Source: Pelagisphaera sp964404745 (lineage in GTDB: Bacteria > Verrucomicrobiota > Verrucomicrobiia > Opitutales > Opitutaceae). Taken from it: a DNA stretch of 64,000 bases. The position numbers and the translations under genes were made by a program. The notes under the pieces were generated by a model. That model was not told where the DNA came from and did not search any database. It saw only the letters and a program-made list of their open reading frames with translations. Numbering within the stretch: position 1 is the first letter of the stretch; every line of letters starts with the position of its first letter. Of the stretch, positions 34,182 through 44,954 are shown piece after piece. The stretch lies in assembly GCA_964404745.1 (NCBI GenBank), contig CAYOLG010000003.1:101888-165887 (forward strand), given 5' to 3'.

Positions 34182-37100
34182 ATGAACGATAAAACTCGCA
34201 GGCAAAAGGGGGTTGGCCAACGTCGCAATTGGAACCCAGCCCCCATCCAGTATCCGGGCGATTTGCCCATCTCAAAGCGGCGTGATGAGATCATCGAAGC
34301 GATTCGCCGTCATTCGGTGATCATTCTATCCGGAGAAACGGGCTCTGGGAAGACTACTCAGATCCCAAAAATGTGTCTCGAGGCTGGAAGAGGACAAAAA
34401 AGGCGAATCGCTTGTACCCAACCTCGTCGTGTCGCTGCCCTTTCCATCGCCAGACGCGTTTCCGAAGAATTGAAGGTCAAATACGGGAGGGAGGTCGGTT
34501 CCAAAATCCGCTTTTCCGACGAAACTAGCAAAGAGACGCGGATCAAGTTCCTCACTGATGGCATGCTCCTGGCAGAAATTCAATCAGATCCGTCAATGTC
34601 GGAATACGACACCATCATCATCGATGAAGCCCACGAGCGAAGCCTTAACATCGACTTTCTTCTGGGCCATCTTAATCAGCTCCGCAGGCGTCGAACAGAT
34701 CTGAAGATCATTATCACGTCGGCCACCATCGACATCGAAAAATTTTCCAAAGCCTTCGATAACGCCCCAGTTGTCGAGGTGTCCGGAAGGGTCTATCCGG
34801 TCGATGTCATCTATGCTCCCCTCGATGAATTACTGGAGGATAGCGGCGAATTTACCGTGATCGATGGCGTCGCGGAATCGATAGATCGAGTAATTGAGGA
34901 ATTCAAACAAGGGGATATTCTCGTCTTTCTTCCAACCGAAAAAGACATTTGGGAGACAAGAGATCTACTAGAAGGCCGGCTGGGCAACCGCTTCGACATT
35001 CTTCCTTGCTTTGGGCGCCTCTCCAGCGGAGATCAGCAGCGCATCTTCGCTCCATCCGAATATCGGAAGATCGTTTTGGCCACGAATATTGCCGAAACAT
35101 CGCTCACTATTCCCGGGATTCGTTTCGTTATCGACTCAGGTCTGGCTCGAACCAGTCGCTACAATCCCAAAGCTCGCACCAAACGCCTGCCCATTGAAAA
35201 GGTATCGCAGAGCAGCGCCAATCAACGCAAGGGCCGTTGTGGACGCGTCCAGGATGGCATTTGCATACGTCTGTATTCGGAATCTGACTTCGAAAAGCGA
35301 ATTGAGTTTACTACTCCTGAAATTCAGCGATCGAATCTGGCCGAAGTGATTCTCCGCATGGAGGCTGCTAAGCTAGGAGATATCGAGGCCTTTCCTTTTA
35401 TCGATCCTCCCTCTCCTGGAGCCATCAAATCGGGATACGCCTTGCTGCAAGAGCTCGGCGCTATCGACGATAAACGGAAGCTAACTCCTCACGGAAGAAA
35501 GCTAGCGAAACTCCCGATCGACCCTACTGCTGGACGGATGCTGCTGCAAGCGGAGAGGGAGGGCGTTGTCGATCAAGTTCTCGTTATCGCATCCGCTCTA
35601 TCCATACAGGATCCTCGAGAGCGCCCTGTGGGGAAAGAGGAAGCGGCCCGAACGGCTCACAATCGATTCGTCCATCGCGAATCGGACTTCCTCACGCTTC
35701 TCAATATATGGGAATCCGCTCACGAGGAATTTGAACGGCTAACCCAAAACAATTTGCGAAAATTCTGCAAGAAGCACTTTCTATCCTACTTGCGGATACG
35801 CGAGTGGATCGATGTTAAGCGGCAGCTCAGCCGATCTCTTGCCGAGTTCGAAAGGCGCAACAAAATTACGCATCGCATTCCTGAATACAAAAATCCGAAA
35901 GAGAAGCTGGAACTCAGAAAATTTGGCGGGATCGAATATCGGGCTATCCATATCTCTCTAGCTACCGGCCTCCTCGCCAACCCCGGACGAAAGGAGGAAG
36001 CGAATATCTATCTGTGCACGGGAAATCGGAAAGCCATGATTTTCCCCGGTTCGGGACTGTTCAACCGCAAAGCCATGCAGGCCAAGAGCGAGAGCCAAAA
36101 AAGGGCCCTCGAATCCAAATCCCCCAGCCCCAATTGGATTTTGGCCGGAGAGATCGTTGAAACCAGCCGTCTCTATGCCCGAACCGTTGCCGCTATCGAT
36201 CCCACATGGCTGGTCCAGATTGGCGGATCCATCATCAAACGCTCCCATAGTCAGCCAGGGTTCGACAACCAACAGGGCCGCGTCGTTTGCCAGGAGAGCA
36301 TCCGTATCCATGGATTGGAGTTACAGCGCAAGACAGTTTCATACGTTAGAATTAATCCGAAAGACGCTACGGAAATTTTCATCCGAGAAGCCTTGCTGAA
36401 CGAGGATTTCCAAGCCCCACATGAATTCGTGGATGCCAATCGAAAGCTGAAGAACCGCATTCAAAATGCCCAAACCACCTTGCAAATGCAAAGCTGGATT
36501 GGGATCGAGGAGGCGGCCTACCGGTTTTATGAAAGCCGACTCGAAAACATTGGCTCGATTGCCGATCTAAATCGATGGCTCAAGCGAGCTGACGCCCCCG
36601 CTAGCGAATCGCTTTTCATGTCGGAAAAGGACCTCTCCCCCAACCCCAACAAACCGCTAAGCCTTTCGGGCTTTCCCGAAACCGCAGCGCTGGAAAACAC
36701 AGCGTTGCCTTTGGACTATCAATACAAGCCGGGGGAGGAAGACGACGGCGTTACGCTGCGAATTCCTTACGAAAAAGCGGAACTCATAGATGACCCTACC
36801 CTAGATTGGCTAGTGCCCGGACACCTAGAATCGAAAATCCTCCACCTCATCAAGTCTCTTCCCAAAGAGCATCGCCGAAAACTGCAGCCCCTATCCGAAA
36901 CCGCCAAACAGATCGCTTCCACCCTCAAGGCAGGAGGGCGTACGCTCATAGAGGCTCTGAAATCGCATCTTAAATCTGAATATGGAATCGAAACTTATAT
37001 TAGCGATTGGGTCGATAACGCGATTCCCCGTCACCTGCAAATTCGCGTGCAAGTTCATGATTCGAAAGGCGAGACCGTAATAGAGGAGCGATCGGCTAAA

Positions 37101-38117
37101 CGTATTCACGATATTATTGCTGGATGGGAAAACGTATCAGACCCTTCCGATGAAACGGCCATAGTAGATATTTGGAAAAAAGCCCGCAAAGAATGGGAAA
37201 GGCCTATCAGGGAATTAACCGACCTTGATTATTGCCAAGCCAAGGTGGTTATCGGCGAACGCAACGGCATCCCTGTTACCGCATTTCCCGCTCTGGTTTT
37301 TCGGTCTGGAGAATTGCGGTTGTCATTGATGGATAATCTGGCTGAGGCCCGTCGTCAGAACTGGAGAGGGATCGCACGACTGATCGAGGTCGAACTTCGA
37401 AGGGAACTGGCCTGGATTCAAGAGGACTTGCGGGATCTCGCCAAGATCGGCCCTGTACTTGCAACCTTCGCCCCCATTCAAGAGATCCAAGACCAGGCTT
37501 ACTGCCATCTAAAACGCTTTCTCTGCACCCATAATATCAATACGATAGATCCCGACTTGATTCGAGAAGTGGCGACCCAGGCAAAAGAGCTTTCCAGGGG
37601 CCTTGCCTATAAGCTTGTCGACCAGCTGAGAGAAATCCTGGAGCTACGGCAATTGCTGATCGTCGACAAAGGGCTTTCCAAAAAGCTGCGCAAAGAAGTC
37701 GACCGTATCGCTCCCCCGGATTTGCTAACCCAAACGCCTCATTGGGCTTTCAACCGCCTTCCGCGCTACTTGGAAGCAGTCAAGATTCGACAAACGGCTC
37801 AAGAAAAAGATCCGCAACGGGACGAGAAGCGCCAGTCTGAAATCGATGCCCTTCGCAATCGGCTTCAGAGACTGGATACGAGCCCTGAAGTTAAGGAAGA
37901 ACTAGTTTGGACAATCGAAGAATATGCATTGTCGGTTTTCGCTCAACAATTGGGAACCGCCTTTCCTGTATCCGCGAAACGAATTGAAGAGAAGTTCGCC
38001 GACGCGGGTGGTTCGTCGCCTAAGCAAACCGAAATTCCGCCACCCGCTGCCAATAAAAAGACTATCGACAAGCCCACAGAAGCCGATCTGCAAAGCTTGA
38101 AGTCGCTCTTCAGCTAG
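34182..38117 (+). CDS. hrpA: ATP-dependent RNA helicase HrpA
   Basis: 1311 residues from the ATG at 34182 (a TTG at 34164 would add six); E. coli HrpA is about 1300. DEAH-box motifs in order: GETGSGKTTQ (Walker A), TQPRRVAALS, IIIDEAHERSLNIDFLLG, TSATIDIEKF, then LATNIAETSLTIPGI and QRKGRCGR. After the helicase-associated and OB domains comes the long HrpA-specific C-terminal region (DUF3418 type) with several WxxA-type helices. It acts on ribosome-mRNA complexes, including stalled or collided ribosomes, by family knowledge. The stop codon overlaps the stop of the convergent oxoprolinase gene. Confidence 0.96.
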   Translation: MNDKTRRQKGVGQRRNWNPAPIQYPGDLPISKRRDEIIEAIRRHSVIILSGETGSGKTTQIPKMCLEAGRGQKRRIACTQPRRVAALSIARRVSEELKVKYGREVGSKIRFSDETSKETRIKFLTDGMLLAEIQSDPSMSEYDTIIIDEAHERSLNIDFLLGHLNQLRRRRTDLKIIITSATIDIEKFSKAFDNAPVVEVSGRVYPVDVIYAPLDELLEDSGEFTVIDGVAESIDRVIEEFKQGDILVFLPTEKDIWETRDLLEGRLGNRFDILPCFGRLSSGDQQRIFAPSEYRKIVLATNIAETSLTIPGIRFVIDSGLARTSRYNPKARTKRLPIEKVSQSSANQRKGRCGRVQDGICIRLYSESDFEKRIEFTTPEIQRSNLAEVILRMEAAKLGDIEAFPFIDPPSPGAIKSGYALLQELGAIDDKRKLTPHGRKLAKLPIDPTAGRMLLQAEREGVVDQVLVIASALSIQDPRERPVGKEEAARTAHNRFVHRESDFLTLLNIWESAHEEFERLTQNNLRKFCKKHFLSYLRIREWIDVKRQLSRSLAEFERRNKITHRIPEYKNPKEKLELRKFGGIEYRAIHISLATGLLANPGRKEEANIYLCTGNRKAMIFPGSGLFNRKAMQAKSESQKRALESKSPSPNWILAGEIVETSRLYARTVAAIDPTWLVQIGGSIIKRSHSQPGFDNQQGRVVCQESIRIHGLELQRKTVSYVRINPKDATEIFIREALLNEDFQAPHEFVDANRKLKNRIQNAQTTLQMQSWIGIEEAAYRFYESRLENIGSIADLNRWLKRADAPASESLFMSEKDLSPNPNKPLSLSGFPETAALENTALPLDYQYKPGEEDDGVTLRIPYEKAELIDDPTLDWLVPGHLESKILHLIKSLPKEHRRKLQPLSETAKQIASTLKAGGRTLIEALKSHLKSEYGIETYISDWVDNAIPRHLQIRVQVHDSKGETVIEERSAKRIHDIIAGWENVSDPSDETAIVDIWKKARKEWERPIRELTDLDYCQAKVVIGERNGIPVTAFPALVFRSGELRLSLMDNLAEARRQNWRGIARLIEVELRRELAWIQEDLRDLAKIGPVLATFAPIQEIQDQAYCHLKRFLCTHNINTIDPDLIREVATQAKELSRGLAYKLVDQLREILELRQLLIVDKGLSKKLRKEVDRIAPPDLLTQTPHWAFNRLPRYLEAVKIRQTAQEKDPQRDEKRQSEIDALRNRLQRLDTSPEVKEELVWTIEEYALSVFAQQLGTAFPVSAKRIEEKFADAGGSSPKQTEIPPPAANKKTIDKPTEADLQSLKSLFS

Positions 38118-41100
38118 GTTTTCCCACCGCAGCCTCCGCCACCTGGTGTAAGAATCTCTATGGCCTCGCCCGCCTCAAACGCCAGCGTATCATTGCCCGC
38201 CAGCGATTGGCGACTGCCGTCCCGAGCTATTTTCCACTGTTCTCCCAGCGCTCCGCTCGCTCCACCTTCCAAGCCAAATGGCGCCTGAGTTCTATGTTGG
38301 GTCAATAGCGAAACTTCCACGGCTTCAGTGAAGACCAATCGCCTAAGCAATCCATCTCCACCCTCGCGCGCTCCTTCGCCTCCCGACCCTTTCCGCAAAG
38401 AAAACTGCTCTATCCGAGCCGGATATCTCCATTCAAGGATTTCCGGATCGGTGATCGAGGTATTCGTCATATGCGTATGCACTCCACTCGCCCCATTTCT
38501 CGCGCGCGTGGCTCCCTCGCCTCCGGCAATCGTTTCGTAATAACTCGCATGGTCGTTGCCGAAAATCAGGTTATTCATCGTCCCTTGACTGCAAGCCGCC
38601 ACGCCAAAGGCTTTCAGAAGCGTATCCACAATACGCTGGCTCACTTCGACATTGCCGGCAACGACAGGAGGGCATTCTGATGGATCCGATGGAAACCGGG
38701 GATTCAACATCCCTTCAGGAATCCGTAAGTCGATATCTTCCAAAAGTCCCTCGTTTAAAGGGATCGAATCGCCCGCCAGTAAACGCAGCGCATAGACCAC
38801 CGCGCTCGTGACTATAGCAGGCGTCGCGTTGTAGTTGCTCTTCTGAACATCAGCGCTGCCAGTAAAATCGATTATTCGGACCTTCCCCATCGTTTTGATA
38901 CTGACCGAGATCGCAGCCCCGTTGTCTAGCTGCTCTACAACCCTGTTTTCCCTATCCGAAATTTTCTCGAAAGCTTCCGCAATCGCTATCCTTGCTCGCC
39001 GCTTGAGTCCATCCATGTATCCTGTCGACCGATCGAAGCCTTCATTGAAAACCAGTTTCTCGAGCTCGCTAACCCCAAATCTCACGGACGCCAACTGGGC
39101 CGCCAGATCCGAGAGATTCTCCCGCAAATTTCTTGTCGGATAAGGAGCGCTGCTCAGCAGTGACTTCACCGGTTCCCAATCGACCACACCTTTTCGAGCA
39201 AGAAACATCGGGTCAATCACCACTCCCTCCTCTTGCAAAGATCGCGCTCGCGGCGGCATAGAGCCGGGAGCAATGCCCCCTAGCTCGGCATGATGGGCTC
39301 GATTGGCAATATAGCCAATTCGCTGCCCATCTTCGGAGAACGCGGCCGCGATTAGGGTAACGTCGGGCAAATGCGATCCCCCGAAACCGGGATGGTTAGT
39401 GACAACGATATCTCCAGGGCCGATATCGACCGTCTCGCAAACGCTCCTTACGCAAACGCCAAGCGCTCCCAAGTGCACGGGAATATGAGGAGCGTTGGCG
39501 ATCAAAAAGCCATCGGCATCCAGCAAAGCGCAGCTAAAATCCATCCGTTCCTTAACATTGGTCGAAAAGGCGGAACGCTCGAGCAAACTCCCCATCTCTT
39601 TCACCAAGGAGAGGTATCGATTGGTAAATAACTCCGATTGTACTGCCTCGATTTGCGCCGAATCGGACTTCGGTTTCGCTTTCTCTTTTGACAGCTTTAC
39701 CGTTCCGAGATTCCCCAATACCGCATTCCATCCTTCTTTTATGTAGATCGTGCTGTAATCATCTTGTACCGACATTGGGCCAACAGCCAACTTGCCGCCC
39801 AATTCGTCTCTTGAAGCGAATCCTTTTCCCATCAATCGGGAACCGGGAACATCCGGAAACAACTCTTTTTCTACCGTGGATTTCTCGGTGGCTACAGAGA
39901 CCTTAAGCGAGACAACCTCGATTGGCTGATCGGGCAGGAAACCATACTGCTTGATAAAATCTTTCTGAAATCCTTTCTCCAAGGATCGCGAGGAATCCCA
40001 ATCGACAAGCAATGTCGCCTCCTGCCCCTGGAATCTCAATTCTACTTGAGCGATCCCCCGCTCAAGCTCGCTCGAAGAGGACCCCTGTTCTATCAAGGAG
40101 CTCTTTGCTTCGATTTCTAGCTCTTGTATCCAAATTCGAATCTCCTCTTCGCAGGCTGACAACAATCTAAGGATCTGCCGCTCGGCGAACTCCTCCATGC
40201 GCGAGAATTTCAGCCCCAATGCGCTCAACAATCCTGCATCAGAGGGCAATAGAATCGTATCCATCCCAAGAATGTCCGCTATGGCACAGGCATGAAGACC
40301 GCCAGCCCCTCCGAAAGCGACCAGCGCATACTCCGACGGGTCGTACCCATCTCTAAGCGAAATGCTTCGAATCGCATCCGCCATCCTTTCGTCCGCGATC
40401 TTGAGAAATCCTTTGAGGACATCCTCTTTAGCGAGGGTTTCCCCGCTTTCGCTCCTGATTTCCGCTATGACCGCCCCAAGTCGATCGGAAGCCGCGCCCG
40501 GAAAAACAGGTATGCTGAACTCGGAGGGATCGAGTCTGCCCAAAAGCAAGTTAACATCGGTTAGCGTCAACGGCCCGCCTGCTCCATAGCAGGCCGGCCC
40601 TGGCGAAGCCCCGGCGCTTTCCGGGCCAATCCGCAAAGCCGAACCGTCGTACCAGCAAATCGAGCCACCACCAGCCGCGACCGTTTCTATCCGTAACGAT
40701 GGAGCGTATACACGGGCACTGCCAATAGTTTGCTGATACCGATAGTCGAAACGGCCATCATAGCGCGATACATCCGTGCTCGTGCCTCCCATATCGAAGG
40801 CAATGACCCGATGGGCTCCTGCCACCATGCCTATACGACTAGCGCCTACTACGCCACCAGCTGGGCCACTCAATAGGCTATCCTTGGGACGATAGCGGGC
40901 CCTGGAGACCAGTCCACCTGCGCTGGTCATAACCGAGAGGCTAGACTTGCCCACCGAGAGTTCAACGGCATCCAGATAGGCTTCCATAATTGGGGCCAAA
41001 TAGGCATCGACCACGGCTGTCTCCGCTCGCGGTAAAAGCTTAATTTTGGGGGCTAGTTCACTCGATATTGAAACGCGTTCAAAACCGGCATCCCGCAGAA

Positions 41101-41836
41101 CCTCAGCTGCCCGACGTTCATGGTCAGGATTTCGGTAGCTGTGAAGAAACGCTATCGCTCCTGTCGTGATCCCATTTTCGATGCAACTCAAGGCATGCTC
41201 TTTCAAGGCCGTTTCATCCAGCTCAACTAGAACCTCCCCATCGGCTTGCAAACGCTCTTCAATCTCGAACACGACTTCATGGAGCGGTTGACGCTTACGA
41301 ATGCCCAGCTCGAATAGATCAGGTCGGCGTTGGTCGCCGATTCGTAATAAATCGCCGAACCCGCGAGTCACGAAGAACGCTATCCTCGCTCCTTTCTCTT
41401 CAAGCAAGGCATTGGTAGCCCGCGTGGTCGCAAGTCTTAGTTTCAATGGGGGCAAGGCCTCGTCCAGCCGCTGTTTCGTCAATAGTCGGATAGCCAACAG
41501 CGGCGCTTCCTCCGGGGACAGTACCGAACAAAGCCCATCGCCGGTCAGTTCGGGAACAGCTTCCTCCAAAATGGCAATCGATTCCCCGGCTTTCCACGAG
41601 TTAATCAATATCGGCCCCACAGATTCCCCATGGAGATGCACCCGATAGCCCGCAAAGAAATCATCTCCCGCCTCGACCGGCAAATCTAAACGCAATGCCC
41701 TCGGACCCAATTTCTCTATAACGCGACCGCGTATCGCGGAATTGGATAACGTCTTCGATCTCAGCTCATCGCCCTCAGGTGATTCAGCCAGGCAATCAGT
41801 AAAGGTTCCACCCGTATCTATCCAAAATCTCCACAT
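38114..41836 (-). CDS. 5-oxoprolinase / hydantoinase A-B fusion
   Basis: 1240 residues. Starts with WRFWIDTGGTFTDCLAESP, the ATP-binding hydantoinase A N-terminus; ATTRATNALLEEKGARIAFF and FDMGGTSTDVSRYDG continue the HyuA part (to about 690). From about 720 it is HyuB-like: FSCALLDADGFLIANAPHIPVHLGA, VTNHPGFGGSHLPDVTLIA, and ending in ILTPGGGGCGG. A single-chain OplAH opens 5-oxoproline to glutamate with ATP. Hydantoin or acetone-carboxylase substrates are possible in the same family. Same strand as the ABC exporter 47 bp upstream. Confidence 0.9.
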   Translation of the reverse strand: MWRFWIDTGGTFTDCLAESPEGDELRSKTLSNSAIRGRVIEKLGPRALRLDLPVEAGDDFFAGYRVHLHGESVGPILINSWKAGESIAILEEAVPELTGDGLCSVLSPEEAPLLAIRLLTKQRLDEALPPLKLRLATTRATNALLEEKGARIAFFVTRGFGDLLRIGDQRRPDLFELGIRKRQPLHEVVFEIEERLQADGEVLVELDETALKEHALSCIENGITTGAIAFLHSYRNPDHERRAAEVLRDAGFERVSISSELAPKIKLLPRAETAVVDAYLAPIMEAYLDAVELSVGKSSLSVMTSAGGLVSRARYRPKDSLLSGPAGGVVGASRIGMVAGAHRVIAFDMGGTSTDVSRYDGRFDYRYQQTIGSARVYAPSLRIETVAAGGGSICWYDGSALRIGPESAGASPGPACYGAGGPLTLTDVNLLLGRLDPSEFSIPVFPGAASDRLGAVIAEIRSESGETLAKEDVLKGFLKIADERMADAIRSISLRDGYDPSEYALVAFGGAGGLHACAIADILGMDTILLPSDAGLLSALGLKFSRMEEFAERQILRLLSACEEEIRIWIQELEIEAKSSLIEQGSSSSELERGIAQVELRFQGQEATLLVDWDSSRSLEKGFQKDFIKQYGFLPDQPIEVVSLKVSVATEKSTVEKELFPDVPGSRLMGKGFASRDELGGKLAVGPMSVQDDYSTIYIKEGWNAVLGNLGTVKLSKEKAKPKSDSAQIEAVQSELFTNRYLSLVKEMGSLLERSAFSTNVKERMDFSCALLDADGFLIANAPHIPVHLGALGVCVRSVCETVDIGPGDIVVTNHPGFGGSHLPDVTLIAAAFSEDGQRIGYIANRAHHAELGGIAPGSMPPRARSLQEEGVVIDPMFLARKGVVDWEPVKSLLSSAPYPTRNLRENLSDLAAQLASVRFGVSELEKLVFNEGFDRSTGYMDGLKRRARIAIAEAFEKISDRENRVVEQLDNGAAISVSIKTMGKVRIIDFTGSADVQKSNYNATPAIVTSAVVYALRLLAGDSIPLNEGLLEDIDLRIPEGMLNPRFPSDPSECPPVVAGNVEVSQRIVDTLLKAFGVAACSQGTMNNLIFGNDHASYYETIAGGEGATRARNGASGVHTHMTNTSITDPEILEWRYPARIEQFSLRKGSGGEGAREGGDGLLRRLVFTEAVEVSLLTQHRTQAPFGLEGGASGALGEQWKIARDGSRQSLAGNDTLAFEAGEAIEILTPGGGGCGGKT

Positions 41837-41883
41837 AAGCCAAGGATGCGACCCGAGCCCTTAAAGCTGGCGTTCCATGTGCG

Positions 41884-43665
41884 CTAATCAAACGCGTTTT
41901 CCTCAATCAGATCCGTCTGGGTTTCCCAGAGCCGAGCATAGTGTCCGCCTTGCAAAATGAGCTCCTCGTGGCCTCCATTTTCGATAATCCGCCCTTTGTC
42001 GAGCACAACAATCTGATCCGCTCTTCTCACCGTGGATAGACGATGGGCGATAACCAAAGTCGTCCGCTCCTTGACCAAATTGTCCACGGCATTCTGAATT
42101 TTGGCCTCCGTCAAGGTGTCCACGCTCGATGTCGCCTCGTCGAGGATGACCAAAGGCGGATTCCGGAGAATTACTCGAGCAATCGTCAATCGCTGCTTTT
42201 CTCCCATACTCAATCGAATGCCGCGCTCTCCGATCTGCGTATCCATTTTATCAGGAAGCTGCGATACGAATTCCCAAGCGCTCGCCCCCTGCAAGGCCGA
42301 CACGAGCTCCTCTTCGGTCGCCTCTTGCTTGGCTAGCTTCAAGTTGTCTCGCACGGTCCCATCGAAAAGAAATGGATCCTGAGCGACCACTCCGATTCGT
42401 TTGCGCAGGTCGATCAAATCGAACTCCCGAACATCGATCCCATTGATAGTCACCGCCCCTGATTTGACATCATAATAGCGTTGAAGCAGGTTGGCGACGG
42501 TCGATTTTCCAGCCCCGGTATGGCCGACCAGAGCGGTCACACCGCCTCGCTCGAGCTTCAGCGAGAAATTGGACAGCAGAGCCTCTCTTCCTTTGTATCC
42601 AAAACTCACTTCTCTTAAATCGATCTCCAGTAATCCGTTCGGAAACCTGGTCGGCCGCTCCGGGCTTTGGATTTCCACTGGATAATCCAGCATTTCGAAT
42701 ACCCGCTCTCCCGACGCTTTACCGGTAGCGATCAAATTGTTCAGCCCATTCAATTGGCTCAAGGGCATGTAGAGCATGGCGCAATACTGGAAGAACATGA
42801 GGAAATCCCCCGCTTCAAACCGATCTGGCTGCGTCGCAAATAGGTAGCCTCCATAACCAACCACTGCTACCGTTCCCAAGCTAACGACAAAATTGGTGGA
42901 AGGTCCATGGATAGACCAGCGAAACATGGATTTTAACGTATAGGCCCGCAGTTCCTGGGAACGTTCGTCAAACCGAGCCTTCTCCTGATCCTTCAAAGCG
43001 AAAGAATTTATGAGCCGGTTTCCTTGAATGTCCTCGATCAACAAGGAATTCAGTTCTCCCGCCGCTTTTCGGACCTTCCTCCAATTCTTGGCCTGGGCTT
43101 TAAAATGCATGCGAGCCATGATTAGCATGATGGGTATTGGCACAATCATGAGGGTGGCCAACACAGACTCGAAGTAGAAAAGCACAGCGGCCGTTCCCAA
43201 GACGGTCAAAAGAGCCGTGCTTCCCTGCTCGGTGCCATCGAGTATGACCCGTTCCACGTCTTGCACATCCTCTATCACTCTGGAGGCGATATCGCCCGAT
43301 TTCCGACTATCGAAATAGCCGATCGGAAGCTCCATTAGCTTGTCATGAAGGTCCCGCCTTAAATCGACTAGCACTTTTTGCTCGAGCGTATTGTTAGCCC
43401 GAATACGCATTGAATTGAAAATCTCCCTAAAGAGGAAGCATCCAGCAATCGCCAAGACCGCCCACCACAGATTCGCCAGTTCCCCTTTCGGCAGGACTTC
43501 GTTGACCACGTGCCGCGTGACCAAAGGTACGACGAGCATGAAAAGCGTACTGGCCACCGCCAGCGTCAAGGTGAGCCAAAACAGGGACTTGTAGCGAAAC
43601 AAATAGCCCGAAACTCTCCATATCGTCTTCATCTCTCCCCATACCTGCTCGGAGGCTCCGGTCAT
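41884..43665 (-). CDS. ABC exporter, fused membrane and ATPase domains (MsbA-like)
   Basis: 593 residues. Six hydrophobic segments in the first 330 residues, with the coupling pattern of type IV ABC exporters (DFLMFFQYCAMLYMPLSQLN late in the domain). ATPase domain: VGHTGAGKSTV (Walker A), VAQDPFLFDGTVRDNLKLA (Q-loop and X-loop), LSMGEKQRLTIARVIL (signature), LVILDEATSSVD (Walker B) and IAHRLSTV (switch His). It would work as a homodimer moving lipid, peptide or drug out of the cytoplasm. The substrate cannot be told. It precedes the oxoprolinase gene. Confidence 0.94.
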   Translation of the reverse strand: MTGASEQVWGEMKTIWRVSGYLFRYKSLFWLTLTLAVASTLFMLVVPLVTRHVVNEVLPKGELANLWWAVLAIAGCFLFREIFNSMRIRANNTLEQKVLVDLRRDLHDKLMELPIGYFDSRKSGDIASRVIEDVQDVERVILDGTEQGSTALLTVLGTAAVLFYFESVLATLMIVPIPIMLIMARMHFKAQAKNWRKVRKAAGELNSLLIEDIQGNRLINSFALKDQEKARFDERSQELRAYTLKSMFRWSIHGPSTNFVVSLGTVAVVGYGGYLFATQPDRFEAGDFLMFFQYCAMLYMPLSQLNGLNNLIATGKASGERVFEMLDYPVEIQSPERPTRFPNGLLEIDLREVSFGYKGREALLSNFSLKLERGGVTALVGHTGAGKSTVANLLQRYYDVKSGAVTINGIDVREFDLIDLRKRIGVVAQDPFLFDGTVRDNLKLAKQEATEEELVSALQGASAWEFVSQLPDKMDTQIGERGIRLSMGEKQRLTIARVILRNPPLVILDEATSSVDTLTEAKIQNAVDNLVKERTTLVIAHRLSTVRRADQIVVLDKGRIIENGGHEELILQGGHYARLWETQTDLIEENAFD

Positions 43666-43873
43666 GACAAGCCTTTAGCGTGTGTCAGACAGCCCGAATC
43701 TCCGGCAGCAGTTGCTCATACGTCTCACGTCCCGACTCGATCTGGAGAACGCGCTGCCCTAAAATATGGGCTAAACAGAATTATTTATCAGTGGGGCTGC
43801 TTGCCCGTCTCGCCGCAGCTCGTCAAAGGCGATTCCTCATGCAGCCGAGAGTTTGACTCCCACGGGGATTCCT

Positions 43874-44896
43874 ATGATGACTTTCCTGCCAATGGCTACA
43901 GATACGATAGACTGGGATCGGCTTGACCGACTTAGAAAAAGATTCCTGGATATAGGAGAAGATCCGGGAAATTACTGGGAATCCGAAGAGGACCTTGACC
44001 TCTATCACCGTTTCTTCGGTCAACGCATCGGCTGGAAATGGGGCGACGCTATTGGGCAGGCCAAACAAGCTGGCTGGCGTCTCCGCTCTGGGAATATTGT
44101 CGACTGGGGATGCGGCACAGGGATCGCATCGCTGACCTTGCTGGAAGAGATCGGGCCGGCCACGATCGAGTCAGTCACCCTCTGGGACCACTCACGCTTG
44201 GCGACTACCTTTGCAAAACGGGCTCTCGAAAATCGCTTTCCCAACTTGAGCGTCCGTATTGCGGAAGAATCCGAGTTCGAGCACCTAGACCAATCGATCG
44301 TTCTCGTGAGCCACGCCCTTAACGAGCTTTCCGCCGGCTTTCGATCGGAGTTGAGGAGGCAACTGAACGGGGCTCGGCAACTATTTTTCGTCGAGCCCGG
44401 CAATTGGAGGTGCAGCCACCTGCTCATCGAGCAACGTGAGGCGCTGGTCGACCAGTTTCTTCCGATCGCTCCTTGCGTCGGCAATCAAGCCTGCCCGATG
44501 ACTCAAGAGGACAACGCCCATCATTGGTGCCATTTTTTCGCCAAGCCACCCATCGAGGCATTTACCCGTTCCGAATGGACCCGATTCGGTCAGGAACTGG
44601 AAATCGACCTGCGTAGCCTCCCCTACAGCTTTCTCGCACTCGATTCAATTAGTTTGGAAGTCGAAACCGACAATGCCGCCTGCTCGCGCATCATTGGGCG
44701 ACCAAGACAACGCAAAGGATACACCGATATTCTCTGCTGCGAAAACAACGGCCTCAATCCGCGCCAACTGCAAAAAAGGGACAATCCCGGCCTTTGGAAA
44801 ACTATCAAGAAGAACAAATGCGGCTCGCTCTTTCGCTGGACGTCAATCGACGGCGACAAAATCCAAGAAGGCGCTCCAATACCTGAAGATCAATGA
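43874..44896 (+). CDS. Rsm22-like ribosomal methyltransferase
   Basis: 340 residues from the ATG at 43874, with GGGGATT upstream; a TTG at 43853 or the ATG at 43892 are alternatives. SAM motif NIVDWGCGTGIASL near residue 72, then SHALNELSAGFRSEL, LFFVEPGNWR and the Cys-rich APCVGNQACPMTQEDNAHHW with WCHFF after it. These are hallmarks of Rsm22/METTL17-type proteins, which bind the small ribosomal subunit and may hold an iron-sulfur cluster through the Cys residues. It sits directly before truC (58 bp), a translation-linked pair. Confidence 0.85.
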   Translation: MMTFLPMATDTIDWDRLDRLRKRFLDIGEDPGNYWESEEDLDLYHRFFGQRIGWKWGDAIGQAKQAGWRLRSGNIVDWGCGTGIASLTLLEEIGPATIESVTLWDHSRLATTFAKRALENRFPNLSVRIAEESEFEHLDQSIVLVSHALNELSAGFRSELRRQLNGARQLFFVEPGNWRCSHLLIEQREALVDQFLPIAPCVGNQACPMTQEDNAHHWCHFFAKPPIEAFTRSEWTRFGQELEIDLRSLPYSFLALDSISLEVETDNAACSRIIGRPRQRKGYTDILCCENNGLNPRQLQKRDNPGLWKTIKKNKCGSLFRWTSIDGDKIQEGAPIPEDQ

Positions 44897-44954
44897 GATC
44901 CTGCCTAGGAAAGGCCGCGCAAGTCGAATGGCAGGGCTCCCGTAAAGGACTAGC

